DNA of 39,519 bases, taken from Thoreauomyces humboldtii (taxonomy: Eukaryota; Chytridiomycota; Chytridiomycetes; Spizellomycetales; Powellomycetaceae). The notes beneath the pieces are model-generated. The model had not been told where the DNA came from. It saw nothing but the letters and a program-made list of their open reading frames with translations, and ran no database searches. The DNA is taken from assembly GCA_027596035.1 (NCBI GenBank), contig JADGJA010000125.1, positions 1-39,519 of the forward strand, read 5' to 3'. Shown piece by piece: positions 9,787 to 21,152 of the stretch. The position numbers and the translations under genes were made by a program. Position 1 is the first letter of the stretch. The number at the start of each line of letters is the position of its first letter.

Positions 9787-12700
9787 TCACGCGACCACTG
9801 TTCGCTCCACTTGGCTATGTGCGTGTTTGCCGTCACTTCGGAAAAACGCCAACGTGACTGGAGACCGAGACAGCTTGGGCGGCAAAGCCAATATAGACTA
9901 AGCGGGATGCAAAGTTTCAGTGATCCCGCACTGCCCATCGCTGCGCTCGAACGCCCCCTGATATCTTTTTTTGTCGGAAAGTTACCTGTAGGTAGTTCTG
10001 CAACAAAGGCACACGACCCTTCGCGGCTGCCTCGCTCACGAACATCATCTGCCCGGGTAATTCCGGTATGATCCTCCGTGGTCCAGCGTTCGTGTTCCAT
10101 GCGCCAGGCATGGCTTCGACCACGTCAGGGGACGACGAATCGCCCTGCGTGCCGTCCGACGTTCCGTGTGGAGCGGCGACGATGCGGACCCCGGCCTCCT
10201 CGGGAAAGTGACCGATGAGCTGCATGTGGAGGTCGAAGAAGTCGTCGTAGGTGTGTCGGATGTTGGTGGGTTGGTCGTCGGGGGCACCGAGATGGTACAC
10301 GTCGATGAGGTACACGTACTCCTTCCCCGGCCGCGTCACGTCCACGACCTGCGCCCTTCGGACGGGCTTGTTCCGGTGCAGGGTGGTGGTGGCGCCCGAC
10401 GCTCCTGACGGCGTCGGGGGTCGAGGCGATGCGAGTTTGGGGGCTTCGGGGAGGGATGAAGGGGAGTGTCCCGTCGCTATCGAAGGGGGACGAGAAGACG
10501 TGGCGGCGGCCGGTCGGGGTGCTGCCTCTGCGGACTGATCTTGCATGATAAATGGGTTCAACGCCATGCGAGTCGATACCCTTCGGCCGGCGACCGTTCC
10601 CGTTTCCCCGGAGGGTTGGGCCAGATAAGCCGTCTGGGACGGAGCGGGTGGGGTGACCGCGGCGCTGACCGCTGCCTGCGGAGTGATGAGTGCTGCGGTC
10701 GAAACAGAATCCTCTGGGACCTGGGGAGACGGTTTCGTGGGTAACGGAGGGAGTAATGGAAGCGCCAGCGCTTTCGCCTTCTTCTCGTCTTCCGGACGTA
10801 GCACTGCACGGTTCGCATCCGCACCATTGTTCCGCGGTGCTGTCGATCGATCGGTTTTCGAAGATAGCCCCGGAGGCCGAGGAGCGTTTACAGTGGGTTG
10901 AATTGTCGTGAGAGAGACACGTGTGTTCTGGAACGATTTCAAAGCTTGCTGAGAAGGAGCCGCCTCATCGTCCGGAACATCGTCCTTGACCACCATCTCA
11001 TCATCCACCATGGTCGACATTGCGGAAGTCTGAGAAGCCTGGGAAGGTGGTAGAGGCGGTTGGACGATGTTGGCAGAAGCTTCTGCAATTGCATCCATTC
11101 TTGCAGGGGGATGGTTTGCTGAGGAATGCTGGTCATGATGGAGAGAGGGAGGTTGCGGGGGTTCGGCCAGCATGTCCGTGGAGGACGACGTCATGGGTAC
11201 ATCAGCTTGCTTCGATGGCGTCGTGCCTCTACTCTTTTGTGCGAGCCATGTGCGTGTCGCATCCTTAAGAGCATCTATCCAAGCCTGCTTGGTGTCAGAC
11301 GTATCACAGGCTAGAATATATCGTCCGGCATTCACGTGTCCGATTTCGATGAGATGGTCCGTTCCAACTGGAGGCAAATAAAACGACATGTTAGACAGAG
11401 CAATCGAGTTCCCGTGCACAGATACTGTACCAGACGGGATGTTGATGGAAATCTTGTCGAACGGTACCATGTCCGTCAACTTCAGTTTCTGGTCCTCGCC
11501 GCCTAGACTTTTCGCCAGCACAAACATATCGTTGAACAGGAACGACTCTCTTCGAGATCGCTCTCCGTTAGCTTTCACGAGTTCCATCGATGCGGACTTC
11601 AATAGCTGACGCCAAGGTGCGACTATGTTCATTTTCTGTAAAATTGTTTACACGTCAGAAAAACGTCCCGTGCTAAGTGTACCAAACCTTACCGTTGTGA
11701 AGCGCCCCTGAATCTCCAGCATTTTCTGGACGGCTTCTGCTTGCCGTGCTCCTTCGTTGACAATCGTCACGACTGTCTCGATCTTCAGGAGAGCGGATTG
11801 CAAGTTAAGGAAATCGGGATGTGTGGGATCTGTGCTCTTCATTGCTTCCTGTAGGTCGCAGCAGCAATACCATCAGTTACCGGAATATTAAACGGTGTCA
11901 ATCAGGTTCTACACGCACCCGAATTAGCAATGGGTATTTGCAGATGCGTTGGACTGGCTTGATGCTACCGAAAATGGATTGGTACGGAAACATGGCAGAA
12001 GCAGCGCGAGACAAAGACTTACAGAAAGTTGGCGAGATTCAGGTTTTTGGCTTCCGGGCTCGCTGCACATTGCTTCAAGGGGTGGCGGATGAGATTTCCA
12101 ACAAGTCTGACCAGACACGGCCGCCATCACGCTTACATCCAGAAATTTGGTAACAGCCTTACTCTGGCGCACAGCTTGCAGCCTCATAAGCGCAAATGGA
12201 TGGTTACGACAGTACATAGTATACATCTTGAGAAAATCGCTCTGAAAGATGGCCGCAACCGTTCATTACTGGACTAAGACCTAACAACATCTTTCTTTCA
12301 TCTCTTACCACGCGGATAAAGATGTCCCCAATGGTTTGCACGATTGGGTTTTCTGCCAGGCGCTCATCGAACCAAGTCCGTAATTGCTGTCAAGAAGTTT
12401 AGGTCGTGCTCGGCAAAAGTGAAATTCGCCACACACACACACACCTTGTTGACTCCATGCAGCTGCTCCACGTTGGAAAAAATAATTGACATGTCCTTTG
12501 CTGGCAGTAATTTGGTTCCTTTCAATGGGTTCATGTAAATCTATTTGATCCTTTTAGTCAGCTGCGGCACCAGCCAGCAAAGCCTGTTCGGCCGCTTACA
12601 TTGATGATTGTCTCCAGATCCTGCACGTAGTCTCGCTCCGTCAATATCATTTCCCTGATGACTTCCTGTCGTTGGATCATTTTCTTGTCCAATCCCATCG

Positions 12701-13596
12701 CTGCCACCGCCTCGGCTCCCCCCATGGTCTCGAGCCATCGTGCTCGCGGTACAGGCTGCGCTCCGATGAAGGAGACCATGCTGTGTGATTTGCTTGCGCT
12801 TCCACGGTCCGAGAAGCTCCCTCCCAGGAACTTCATTTCCTTCTTCTTGACCGACGAGCCCGACCTCCGCGCGCCGTCCTCGGGCAGCAAGGCTATTGGA
12901 GACTCGGACTTTGGTCGACTCAGGGCGTCCTTGGTGTGCGCTTTTATGGCCGTTTCCAACTCGTCGAGGCCGGTGCCGGATACTCTCTTGGAGTACCGGG
13001 GCATGGCTTTGTACTTTGCCGCCCAATTGCGAGTTCCCGGAACCAGACCCTGTCCACTCTCTCCTGCTTCATCCAGAGATGCGGTGGACGCAGACTGTGC
13101 GAGGGTCGTGATGGAGGGCGATTCGGCCAGGTTGATGCTGGAACGTCTGGCTGCGGCCGTACGGGTGTTGTTGGGAAGTGAGACGAGCTTTCCAATGTCC
13201 TCGGGTTCCTGTATCAAAAAGACGGGAAGAAGAAGACTCAGATTCCGTGGTCTTATTCGCTGGCAGATGGTATGATTTCCGTACCAAAAGTCCTTCGGCT
13301 ATAGCCTCATCGTCGGTAAGAATGCGAACGAAACCTGCAGGAAACCATCCCCAGACATCGTTCTTCACGCCGCACATCCATTCCCCCGCAGGGTCAGCCT
13401 TGACGACTTTTACAATGTCATCCTGCTCCAATGGAAGCTCGTCCAGGTCGTTCGCCCCAAAGTCGTAAAGGGCTTTTGCGAACCGAATCGACTGGCCGGT
13501 GGTACTCCCGGTCTCGGATGGAGATTCCGACGGCTGTCGCTGCATTCTGGGTAGAGTAGATGCTCTTCGCTGGTCCTGTTCGGTTTCCCCTGCCAT
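9787..13596 (-). CDS. Rho/Cdc42 guanine nucleotide exchange factor with SH3, DH, PH and PX domains
   Basis: Ten exons (minus): 13596-13285, 13208-12600, 12540-12445, 12386-12309, 12241-12137, 12072-12023, 11964-11919, 11848-11693, 11635-9986, 9897-9787, giving 1070 aa. SH3 domain at 41-93 (ALYDFGAND, GWFPAGFV). DH domain at about 283-475, from ILTERDYVQDLETI through FLKMYTMYCRNHP to the hallmark FLIKPVQRICKYPLLI. PH domain at about 490-610 (FLFNDMFVLAKS; helix AWIDALKDATRTW). A Pro/Ser-rich linker follows, then a PX domain at about 908-1055 with IRHTYDDF and, across the last intron, NYLQ joined to SILALPPKLSRSP. It should load GTP on a Rho-family GTPase at PI3P- or PIP-containing membrane to drive polarity or wall synthesis. 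The start ATG is the first in frame; its gene is divergent from the methyltransferase at 228 bp. Cdc24 orthologues carry CH and PB1 instead, so this is a different GEF. Confidence 0.9.
12431..12444. repeat. (AC)7 microsatellite forming a splice donor
   Basis: A dinucleotide run on the plus strand reads as (GT)7 on the coding strand of the Rho-GEF gene and starts exactly at the 5' splice site of the intron at 12387-12444. Slippage here would leave the donor intact but change intron length. Confidence 0.85.
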
Positions 13597-13824
13597 CCTT
13601 CTGCTCTTCCGCTGGCAGTAAGCTTTGGGAGGGTTGCGCTTGAACCGGAGGATTTTTCGACGGAGAGACCTTCCGCTCGGCTTACGCAATCACGAAAGAC
13701 ACCCCTATCCTTTTTGACGACGACGGACTTCTTGCGCCGACTTGATTCCTCGCGAAAGCCAGCCCTTTTACGACTATTTATTGCGGGGGGGTCGGAGACA
13801 CGGACAAGGAAGCATCTCCTCGCC
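13597..13824. promoter_or_regulatory. Divergent promoter, Rho-GEF / methyltransferase
   Basis: 228 bp between opposing start codons, so both core promoters and 5' leaders must lie here or overlap. No clear TATA element is assigned. Confidence 0.5.
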
Positions 13825-14994
13825 ATGTCAGAGATGTTCGAGTCTCAGCTCGCCGCGCTCTTGCCGCTCCCTCGCCCAAGGATCAACGACCCACTCCTCC
13901 GCAGAACCGTGTCCGACATGCATTCCCTTGCCGTTTCCTACATTCTCGACCCACTGCGTCCTCTCTCGGAGATCCACCATGTCACCGATATCATGCGAAC
14001 CCGGTGCTCTCCATGGCTGGTTCGTGTCCTGGGGGCTCTGACCGAAGCGGCCGGGGCCGAGGACGGTGCCGATGATGACGAGCACGCAGAAGCGGAGTCA
14101 ACGGTTGCGAAGGTCGCCGAGTTGATCGCGCTGCTGGCCGGAAGAGCGGCTCTGAAGGATGTCACTCGGCAGTGGGAGTGGCCTCGCGCGGGCAGGATGT
14201 CTGTGCGGGAGCCGTCGTTCGGGGACGCTGACCTCGGGTTTCAGACGTGGGGTTCCGGCATCATATTGGCAAGGTACGGAACATCTTTTTGGAAGACGTC
14301 CCCGGAAGCGTCATCGCGGCCAACGAGGGATCGAGTGGGACTCACGTGATCCGTACGTTGTCATAAACTGTCCGCTACTTTCAGACTGCTCGACTCTGGA
14401 GCAATCCCAGTAACCCACGACGTTCTGGAGCTGGGTAGCGGCACGGGAATGGCTGGGATGGTCGCAGCTCGGATGGCCTCTATGGTGACACCAGCCGTGG
14501 ATGGTCAGGGGCCTCCATGCTCGCTCGTTGTGACGGTCACAGACTATCACCCTGTCGTCCTTTCCAACCTGGCTTGGAATGTCCGTGCCAACGGACTGGA
14601 AGGGACCGCACAGGTCCGGAAACTGGACTGGACAGCGGCCTTACTCGAGGACGTATGGTCCAGCGAAGAACCGAGTACGATTCACAAGCCTACCGAAGGA
14701 GACGGAGCTCCCATCATGTTCAAATCCATCATCGCATCCGATTGCGTGTATGACCAGATGCACGTCGAGAAGCTACCAGGAGTCATCGATAAGTTCTTGG
14801 CACCTGGGCCAGATAGCCGATTTTACTGTGTTTTGCCCAATAGGCCTCGCTTCGAAAGTGAGAGAGCTGCCTTCCTAGTTGCCATGAATTTGCTCGGACT
14901 AGTAGAGGAGGAAGACAATCGAATCGCGGACCGAGAAGTCGTAGGGGAACTGGATCAGATCGAATATCTGGTCCTGTGTTATCGGCGAGTTTAG
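13825..14994 (+). CDS. Family-16 (METTL21-type) protein lysine methyltransferase
   Basis: Two exons, 13825-14273 and 14385-14994, phase-consistent, 352 aa. The C-terminal half is a seven-beta-strand SAM-dependent methyltransferase of the Methyltransf_16 type. The segment FQTWGSGIILARLL precedes the SAM-binding motif I VLELGSGTGMAG, an acidic post-I strand VTVTDYHPVV follows, and the substrate-side signature IIASDCVYD is intact. The N-terminal 150 residues form a helical extension with an acidic stretch, seen in several fungal members. Members mostly methylate lysines of elongation factors or chaperones in the cytosol. The long N-terminus would fit an EFM2- or EFM3-like enzyme, but I cannot choose, so no symbol is given. 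It shares a divergent promoter with the Rho-GEF gene and is tail-to-tail with TRM6. Confidence 0.82.
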
Positions 14995-15156
14995 ATTAGA
15001 TATTTTATTGACAATCAAACATAGATACTTATTCCTTGCCGGTGATTTGACGGAAAAGCAAACCGATCAGGCAATCTGTTGAATCGTCCAAAGATGCGCA
15101 TTGAGATATGCGATTGCTGATAACGCACAAAATCCTTGTTTATATAAGTGGCGGTT

Positions 15157-16982
15157 TTAAAGCGGATTGACCACTTCCATAGGAATCGCTCCGTCGGTGC
15201 CTGCAGGCAATTTCTCATCAACTTCCATCTCTTGTCCATCGTTAACCTCCGTCTTTATCCCTTTCTCTGGGCTCTCCTCCGATTCCGTTGCCACCTTCAG
15301 TTCCGTCTTCACTTCGTCTGCCTTCGCCTTCTTGATTTTGTTGGTCCTGTCCGTGGCAGCAACGGTCTCGCAGTCGATGACCTTCGTAGCTGACAGAAGG
15401 AAGCCCCCGTTGCCCGACATGCGCATCATGGGATGCGTTCCCGCCAGCACCTGGTATTCTCTCAGGAACGATTCGGTCAGCTGTACATTGATGAAGTCGC
15501 GGGCGCTTCGAAGATGTAGGAAAGATGGAACGAGGAGCTCCTTGGTGCTCGCATATGCGACCGCCGGTCGGGATGCGCCAACGTATGGTCCGAGCTCTTG
15601 CAGGATCTCCTTGATGTTGTAATTTGAGATCATGACGAGACTGCAAGATGGAATGAGCTAGAACTCTTCTCCTCGAAACCATTTGAACCCATCAGTCCAT
15701 CGGCCTTACCCGTCAAAACCGCCCGCATGGAGATACTCGCGGGCGGAACGATAGCCAAGTAACCTCTTGTGGAGCCTGTCCACTTTTTTGGGATCTTGGC
15801 ATTCCACCGACAGCTTTTCGAAGTCTAGCCCAGTATTCTCCAAAAGTGAGAATTCGGAGTGCGCACAAGGGCACCATTTCCGGACGTACGTACCTTCATC
15901 AGGGTTCTGCGAGAGCCGCGTCCAACCAAGATTCCGGATCATTTTCCCCGCATCCGCGGGAAGGTTCAGGAACCGGTACATTTCGTTGTTGTTGACGTCG
16001 TGATCATGTACGACGAAAAGGGTACCGATCCCCAGCATGCGCTCCATCATCGCAGCCGTCAAGAGGCCTGCCGCTTCATCGATCACGATGTAGCGTCCTC
16101 CAGCGCGCACGTCGGCTGCTGTCAGCATCTGCGAGAGGGTATCATGCCGAATTTCGCTTAACAAGGACCAGATGCATGGATGAATACTTGCATTAAACAC
16201 TGAAACAGAACGAAGTCAAGCGCTCCTACCAGATCTTTCGCGGCGCTTCCTTTATGAAGTGGTTGCAAAGACCACGGGCTGTAGGTCGGTGGGGAATGAA
16301 TGATTTTGCGTATCTGATGAGGGTTGTGAGATCCCGATGAACATGACCTGCAAGATCAAAAGGATTGCTCTTACTTCTTCTGTTTCCGCTTGAGGTACTT
16401 CATCTTTGCAAACTCGGTCTTGCTGTCGTACGTGTCGCTGTTTGCTGTCAACGCCTTGAGCATGCTCTGATGCAAGACAAGACGGAAACTGCTTTAAGCC
16501 GCGAGCACGTCGCCACCAGCGGTCCTGACGGCATCTCACGTTCCCCGAGACGTCCGTACCTCGCTCCCCTCGGCTCCACCCCGACCCGTCTTCATCGCCT
16601 CGATCTCCTCCTGGGTCAGCTTCTGACTCTCCTTCTTGTCGTTCAAGAAGCGATTGTTGGCACCCTCCTCCGTCGCGACGTCGAACTCCTCGAGTGCAAA
16701 GTGGTAGTTGGGGGCGGGGTGTGCCGTCTCGGTGTCGGTGTTGATGGTGTAAGGCATGTCGAAAGGCTTTCCGAACAGGTCGTCGGCTTCAAACTTGCCG
16801 AACTTGCCCAGCTTCACGGTCTCTCCGGGCTTGAACTGGACTGTTTTCGTTGCACCCGAAGGTGTCAGAACGATGGCCCATGAGTTTGGACTGATGATAC
16901 CGCTCGCGTCGACGAGCGACGATGGGGAAGGTGGAGGAGCAGCGACGTCCACCGACGTTGAGGAGGAGGGAATGGCGGACAT
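15157..16982 (-). CDS. TRM6: tRNA (adenine-58-N1) methyltransferase non-catalytic subunit Trm6
   Basis: Pairs with Trm61 to make m1A58 in tRNA, including initiator tRNA. Exons (minus): 16982-16560, 16466-16375, 16313-16230, 16186-15710, 15640-15157, giving 519 aa. Family features: N-terminal barrel (FKPGETVKLGKFGKF, DLFGKPFDM), LTQEEIEAMKTG, SKTEFAKMKYLKRKQKKYAK, then the Rossmann-like half with HDTLSQMLTAADVRAGGRY and IDEAAGLLTAAMMERMLG, where the SAM motif is degenerate as expected for this subunit. Intron 3 (16187-16229) is only 43 nt. An in-frame, stopless 69-nt stretch within exon 4 starts with GTACGT after NPDE and ends in CTAG before the FEKL codons; it may be a further intron, which would give 496 aa. 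The C-terminus is Lys/Glu-rich. Confidence 0.9.
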
Positions 16983-17754
16983 CTCTGGATCCCGATGATG
17001 CGTCTGGGCGATAGGCTTCTATCAATGCAGAGAATGGACAGCAACAACGCAAAGGGTGTTGCGAAGCAGGCCAAGCTGGAAAACACGCCAAATTCGAGGC
17101 AAGAGAAAAAAAGAAGAAGAGGGAAGGAAGCAGAGAGGAGACTGGCTGTGCACTGTGTATCTTGTGACGGTTTTCCGCTGGGGAGAGGAGAGGCGACCCT
17201 GGCACGATTCCCATCAGTGCAGATCTGCAAAACGAGGAGAAAAAAGGTACGGTAACCATCGTGCTCAGTTGGCCACGTACGAAGCAGCAGGGCTGGTGAT
17301 GATGAAGCATTGTAAAACGACTCGTGGTCATCTTGCTTTCGAGGCAAGGACCGTCACTTCAGCGGAGAGGATGGCAGCCGTGGTGAGGTCCCCTTGTGCG
17401 GAACTCCCAGGAATTGTAATCCTCTTCTTCTGGAGGGCGGCGAACCTGAGGATGCGATTATTAAGGCGAGACTGAGGCCCTTGCATTGCTTCTACGTGGC
17501 TTTGTCCCCTTGATCGTCCTGACCAGCGAACTCACTCTCTTGGCTTCCCCTTCTTTCAAAAGGTGAACCGTTCTAATGTGCTAGCGACCTTTCAGATCAT
17601 CACTTCAGGTAAGTATGATGCTTATCAAACGTTCTAAAGTTCCTCGTGGTGATTGTGGGAAGGAAGAGGCAACTGCCAGTGCAATGGGGTGGTGGGACCA
17701 GATAAGACATCAACGAAATATATTACACCAGTGCGCTGTCAATCCATTGCCAAA
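16983..17754. other. Intergenic region upstream of TRM6
   Basis: 772 bp between the TRM6 start and the RRP7 stop, both on the minus strand. Purine-rich on plus around 17090-17150, that is CT-rich upstream of TRM6, fitting its promoter. Overlapping open frames on both strands lack recognisable domains. I found no tRNA or snoRNA by eye. Confidence 0.5.
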
Positions 17755-18830
17755 CTAATATGGCTTGAAGCGGCGATTGGCGCGCAGCGCTACAATGCGC
17801 TCCTTGTCTTCCTCGAACTTGCGACGCAAGTCCGCCAATTCTGAGGAGCAAGAAGGGAAGAGCGGAGAATCAGCGAATGGAGCGGGAAAGGAAGGAGAAC
17901 GAAAAGGGCATTTCACTCACGGTTTCGCTTGGTCTCTCTCATCTGGAAACGGTAAAAGTCCACCAGCTCTTTCTTCTTTGGTTTGAGCTTCTTGAGGTCC
18001 TCCGGTCTCGCGGCGCTGACGCTCGCGCCTTGTCCATCCATGTTGGTGTTCTTGCGACCGCGACCCCGCACGACCGTCACGAAACCGTCCTCGTCCGGCA
18101 CGTTGCGCTGATCCTCGATGGCCAAGCGCGCTTCCCTCTCTGCGTCCTCGAACGCGACCAAAGTCGTGTCGGTCTCCAGCTGGAGTTGCGCCAATCGGGG
18201 TCGGGACTCGAAGTGTTGTGCCACCCACTTTGTCAGTCCCCTTCGCTGAGGTTGTTGCTCGCGCTGTCGTTGCTCGGCCGACGCGGACGACGGGACTCCC
18301 TCGTCGTCCTCGTCCGCGGGTGTGACGGCGAGAGTGGATGCATCCTCGTCCACCTCGTCGGACCAGACTCTCCGCCTCGTCTTGAGCGCGACCGCCCGTT
18401 CCAACCCTTCCTCGTCCTCGAACACGACGTGAGCCTGTGAGCCTGATCGATGGACGCCGTTGACGGTGGATCCCTCCTGCCACACGATGCTCTCCAGCTT
18501 GCCGCACCTTCGGAACAGCCTCGAAAAGTGTCGTATCGTTGCGTCGGATGGGATGTTGACGACGAAGAGGGTTCGCCCGTTGGGAAGGCCCGGAGAGACT
18601 TTTCGTGGTTCGTGAGGACGGATGAAGAGGTGATGTTCGACCGTGACGGGGGTTGTTGCTGGACGTTCGTGGTTGGCAAAGGACGACAGAGGCTCGTTGG
18701 CGACGAGGAGAGAAGGCATTGTCACTGGTAGAATGCGGAATTGACCGAACTGGGTCAAGGGTGCGGCCGGCGGAGGAGCTGCTGGTTCCGACGCCGGTGC
18801 CTTTGACCTTGTATGTTGTTTCTTTCCCAT
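17755..18830 (-). CDS. RRP7: Ribosomal RNA-processing protein 7
   Basis: Nucleolar factor of the UtpC/CURI complex needed for 18S rRNA maturation in small-subunit assembly. Two exons (minus): 18830-17921 and 17840-17755, giving 331 aa; the codon across the splice makes Gln in KRNQLADLRRKFEEDK. An RRM-like domain sits near residues 80-200 (TLFVVNIPSDATIRHFSRLF, a classic RNP2-like strand and helix, then AHVVFEDEE). The conserved C-terminal Rrp7 region contains DEDGFVTVVRGRGRKN and ends in the family signature RRKFEEDKERI..L.A.RRFKPY. The frame is open upstream of 18830 but has no other ATG, and MGKKQHTRSK is a sensible basic start. A (GCT)n run lies just 5' of it. It is divergent from the CDK11-type kinase gene. 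Confidence 0.92.
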
Positions 18831-18848
18831 TGCTGCTGCTGCTGCTGC
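18831..18848. repeat. (GCT)n trinucleotide run at the RRP7 start
   Basis: Six GCT-like units (CAG/GCA on the coding strand) immediately upstream of the RRP7 ATG. If translation began upstream they would encode an alanine tract; no upstream ATG supports that, so this is read as 5' leader. Confidence 0.7.
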
Positions 18849-19094
18849 CACCGAGGTCGGTCTGTTGAGGACAAGCGAGGTACGAGACAGAAGAGGATTG
18901 TCAGAAGTGGTTAGGAGAATTGGCGAAAAAGAATTATGATGGTAACTCGACAGCGTTTTCCACCGAATTCGCGTCCGCCTGCTCACCACACCCAAACCAA
19001 CCGACCGTCTCTCGGTCCTCCCTGACGTTCCCACGTCGAAGAGATCGTTACCCGTCGTCTCCGAGTTCAACTCCAATCAGCGTAGTAGTGTCCC
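18849..19094. promoter_or_regulatory. Divergent promoter, RRP7 / CDK11-type kinase
   Basis: Start codons of the two genes are 264 bp apart, so both promoters must lie here. No specific site assigned. Confidence 0.5.
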
Positions 19095-21018
19095 ATGGAG
19101 GACAGGGCAGAGGAAGGCGTTCTCGTCACCGTTCTGGCAGAAGGCATACCACCGACTATCGACGTCCTCGACTCTGACCCTATCGTCATCGAAGACCCCA
19201 TCGTCGTTGAAGATGCCCTTGCCCTTCCATCAACCCGGAAGCAAAAGTCAAAGTGGGAGTCCGAGGGCGAGGATGATGGAGATCAGGGCAACAGTGCAGC
19301 TTCGAGCGCACGGCCCTCCAAGAAACGGCAAAGGAAGGCTGGAAAGGGCGACGGAGAGGTCGGAGACGTCCACACTTCAGCAACGTCGATAGCCGGCGGC
19401 ACGCCAGATGAGCGAGATCTGCGGCAGCCCGATGCCGCAATGGACGCATCGATTCCATCGGCTCGTCCTTCCGAGGAGACCCGGAACGGGGAGCACTCTC
19501 CGCGACTGCACGGCGCTCGGACTCCTTCCCGGCCACCATCTCCCGAGCAACAGCCCTATACACCGCCACTTCAACGTCCGCCCACGAAACTGGAGGGTCC
19601 ACCGCTTGTCTCGTGTCGGAACGTTGACAATTACGAGAAGCTGAATCGGATCGAGGAGGGCGCTTACGGAGTAGTCTATCGAGCGAGGGATCGACAGACT
19701 GGAGAGATCGTGGCGCTCAAGAAGCTGAAGCTGGAGAATGAGCGGAACGGATTCCCTGTGACCACTCTACGTGAAATACACACTCTGTTACTGGCGAAGC
19801 ATCCCAACATTGTCAACGTGAAGGAGATTGTCGTGACTCCGAGCATGAGCGGGTGCGTGGTCGAAGCGTTGGATTTGCATACGATGAGATGTTCAACTGA
19901 CTCGAATCGTCAGCATCTTCATTGTCATGGAGTTCGTAGAACATGACCTTAAGGCCCTTATGGAAACCATGTCATCTCCTTTCCTTCAATCCGAAACCAA
20001 AACCCTGATGCTGCAACTCATCTCTGCCACTGCCTGTTTGCATCAAAACTGGATCGTGCATCGGGATCTGAAAACATCCAACCTCCTCATGAACAACAAA
20101 GGCCAGATGAAGGTGGCCGATTTCGGATTGGCGAGACGATTCGGAAGCCCGCTGGGTCATATGACGCAGCTCGTCGTGACGCTTTGGTACAGGTCAGTTT
20201 CGTACGAGGGAGCGCCGGCTTTGTTGACTAGTGGGTAGCTCACTTGCTTTGATGACTCATCCTGATCCTTTGGGGCCAGGGCGCCCGAGCTTCTGTTGGG
20301 AGCAAAGGAGTATACTACTGCCATCGACATGTGGTCTATCGGATGCATCTTCGCCGAGTTGGTAAACAAGGAGCCATTGCTTCCCGGACGAGGGGAATTC
20401 GACCAACTGAAAAAGGTCCGTCTGTCCGTCTCATTTTGTCTCACTTGACCATTTTCACTGATGATACACTCAGATGTTCAAACTATTAGGAACGCCAAGT
20501 GAGCGAGCTTGGCCGGGTCTGGCGAAACTGCCAGGGATGAAGACATTCAATTTCACTTCACAACCGTACGTCGCACGCACAACTCTGTTATCAAGTGAAC
20601 TTGGACTGACCTGGATCCGCTGCGTCAGATATAATCACCTACGAACCAGATTCGCATATTTGACAGAAAACGGGCTCGATTTGCTGCAAAAACTGCTTAC
20701 GTACGACCCTGAGAAGCGGATAACCGCCGAAGAGGCCCTCCGGCATCCCTACTTTACGTACGTGAACTCTGCTTCTCTCCTACAACCTCCATGGTTCCTC
20801 ATACGACTGACCCGATATCCCTTGCCAGAGATGCACCACTTCCGAAGGATCCTGCACTGTTCCCAACCTTTCCAAGCAAAGGCGCTGGAGAGAAACGTAA
20901 GGTCTACAAGACGACGCCGGGTGCCCCTGTTGCGGAACACGGAGGCGAGACGGAAGCCCCTGGACTGTTTGATTCCACGAGCGCGGAGCCCGTGGCCGCC
21001 TTCAGGCTGAAGGTGTGA
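19095..21018 (+). CDS. Cyclin-dependent kinase, CDK11 (PITSLRE) / CDK10 type
   Basis: Nuclear Ser/Thr kinase acting with an L-type cyclin in transcription and pre-mRNA processing. Exons: 19095-19852, 19914-20192, 20280-20415, 20474-20565, 20629-20757, 20829-21018, giving 527 aa. The first 175 residues are a disordered, charged extension with an acidic patch and Ser/Pro sites. The kinase domain starts near 178: glycine loop [11 protein letters not shown], Lys in ALKKLK, cyclin-binding helix FPVTTLREI (the PITSLRE position), catalytic loop [14 protein letters not shown], activation segment [18 protein letters not shown], and [12 protein letters not shown]. The tail after RHPYF ([13 protein letters not shown]) matches the CDK10/11 type. 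CDK11 is preferred because of the long N-terminus; CDK10 cannot be ruled out. All catalytic residues are present. Confidence 0.9.
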
Positions 21019-21152
21019 ACATAGGATGCAGGGGCTTAGTATAGAACCAGTGCAGGTGGGTCGGAACCCGGAATATCAGAGCTTTTTGGTCCATAACGTC
21101 TACCGTGTATATTATGAGAAGCTCAGGAAGAATGTGTATATATACAGGGTGC

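Noticed and set aside
18831..19076. N-terminal extension of RRP7 upstream of 18830
   Set aside because: The frame is open but starts only with TTG; no ATG, and the segment overlaps the divergent promoter.
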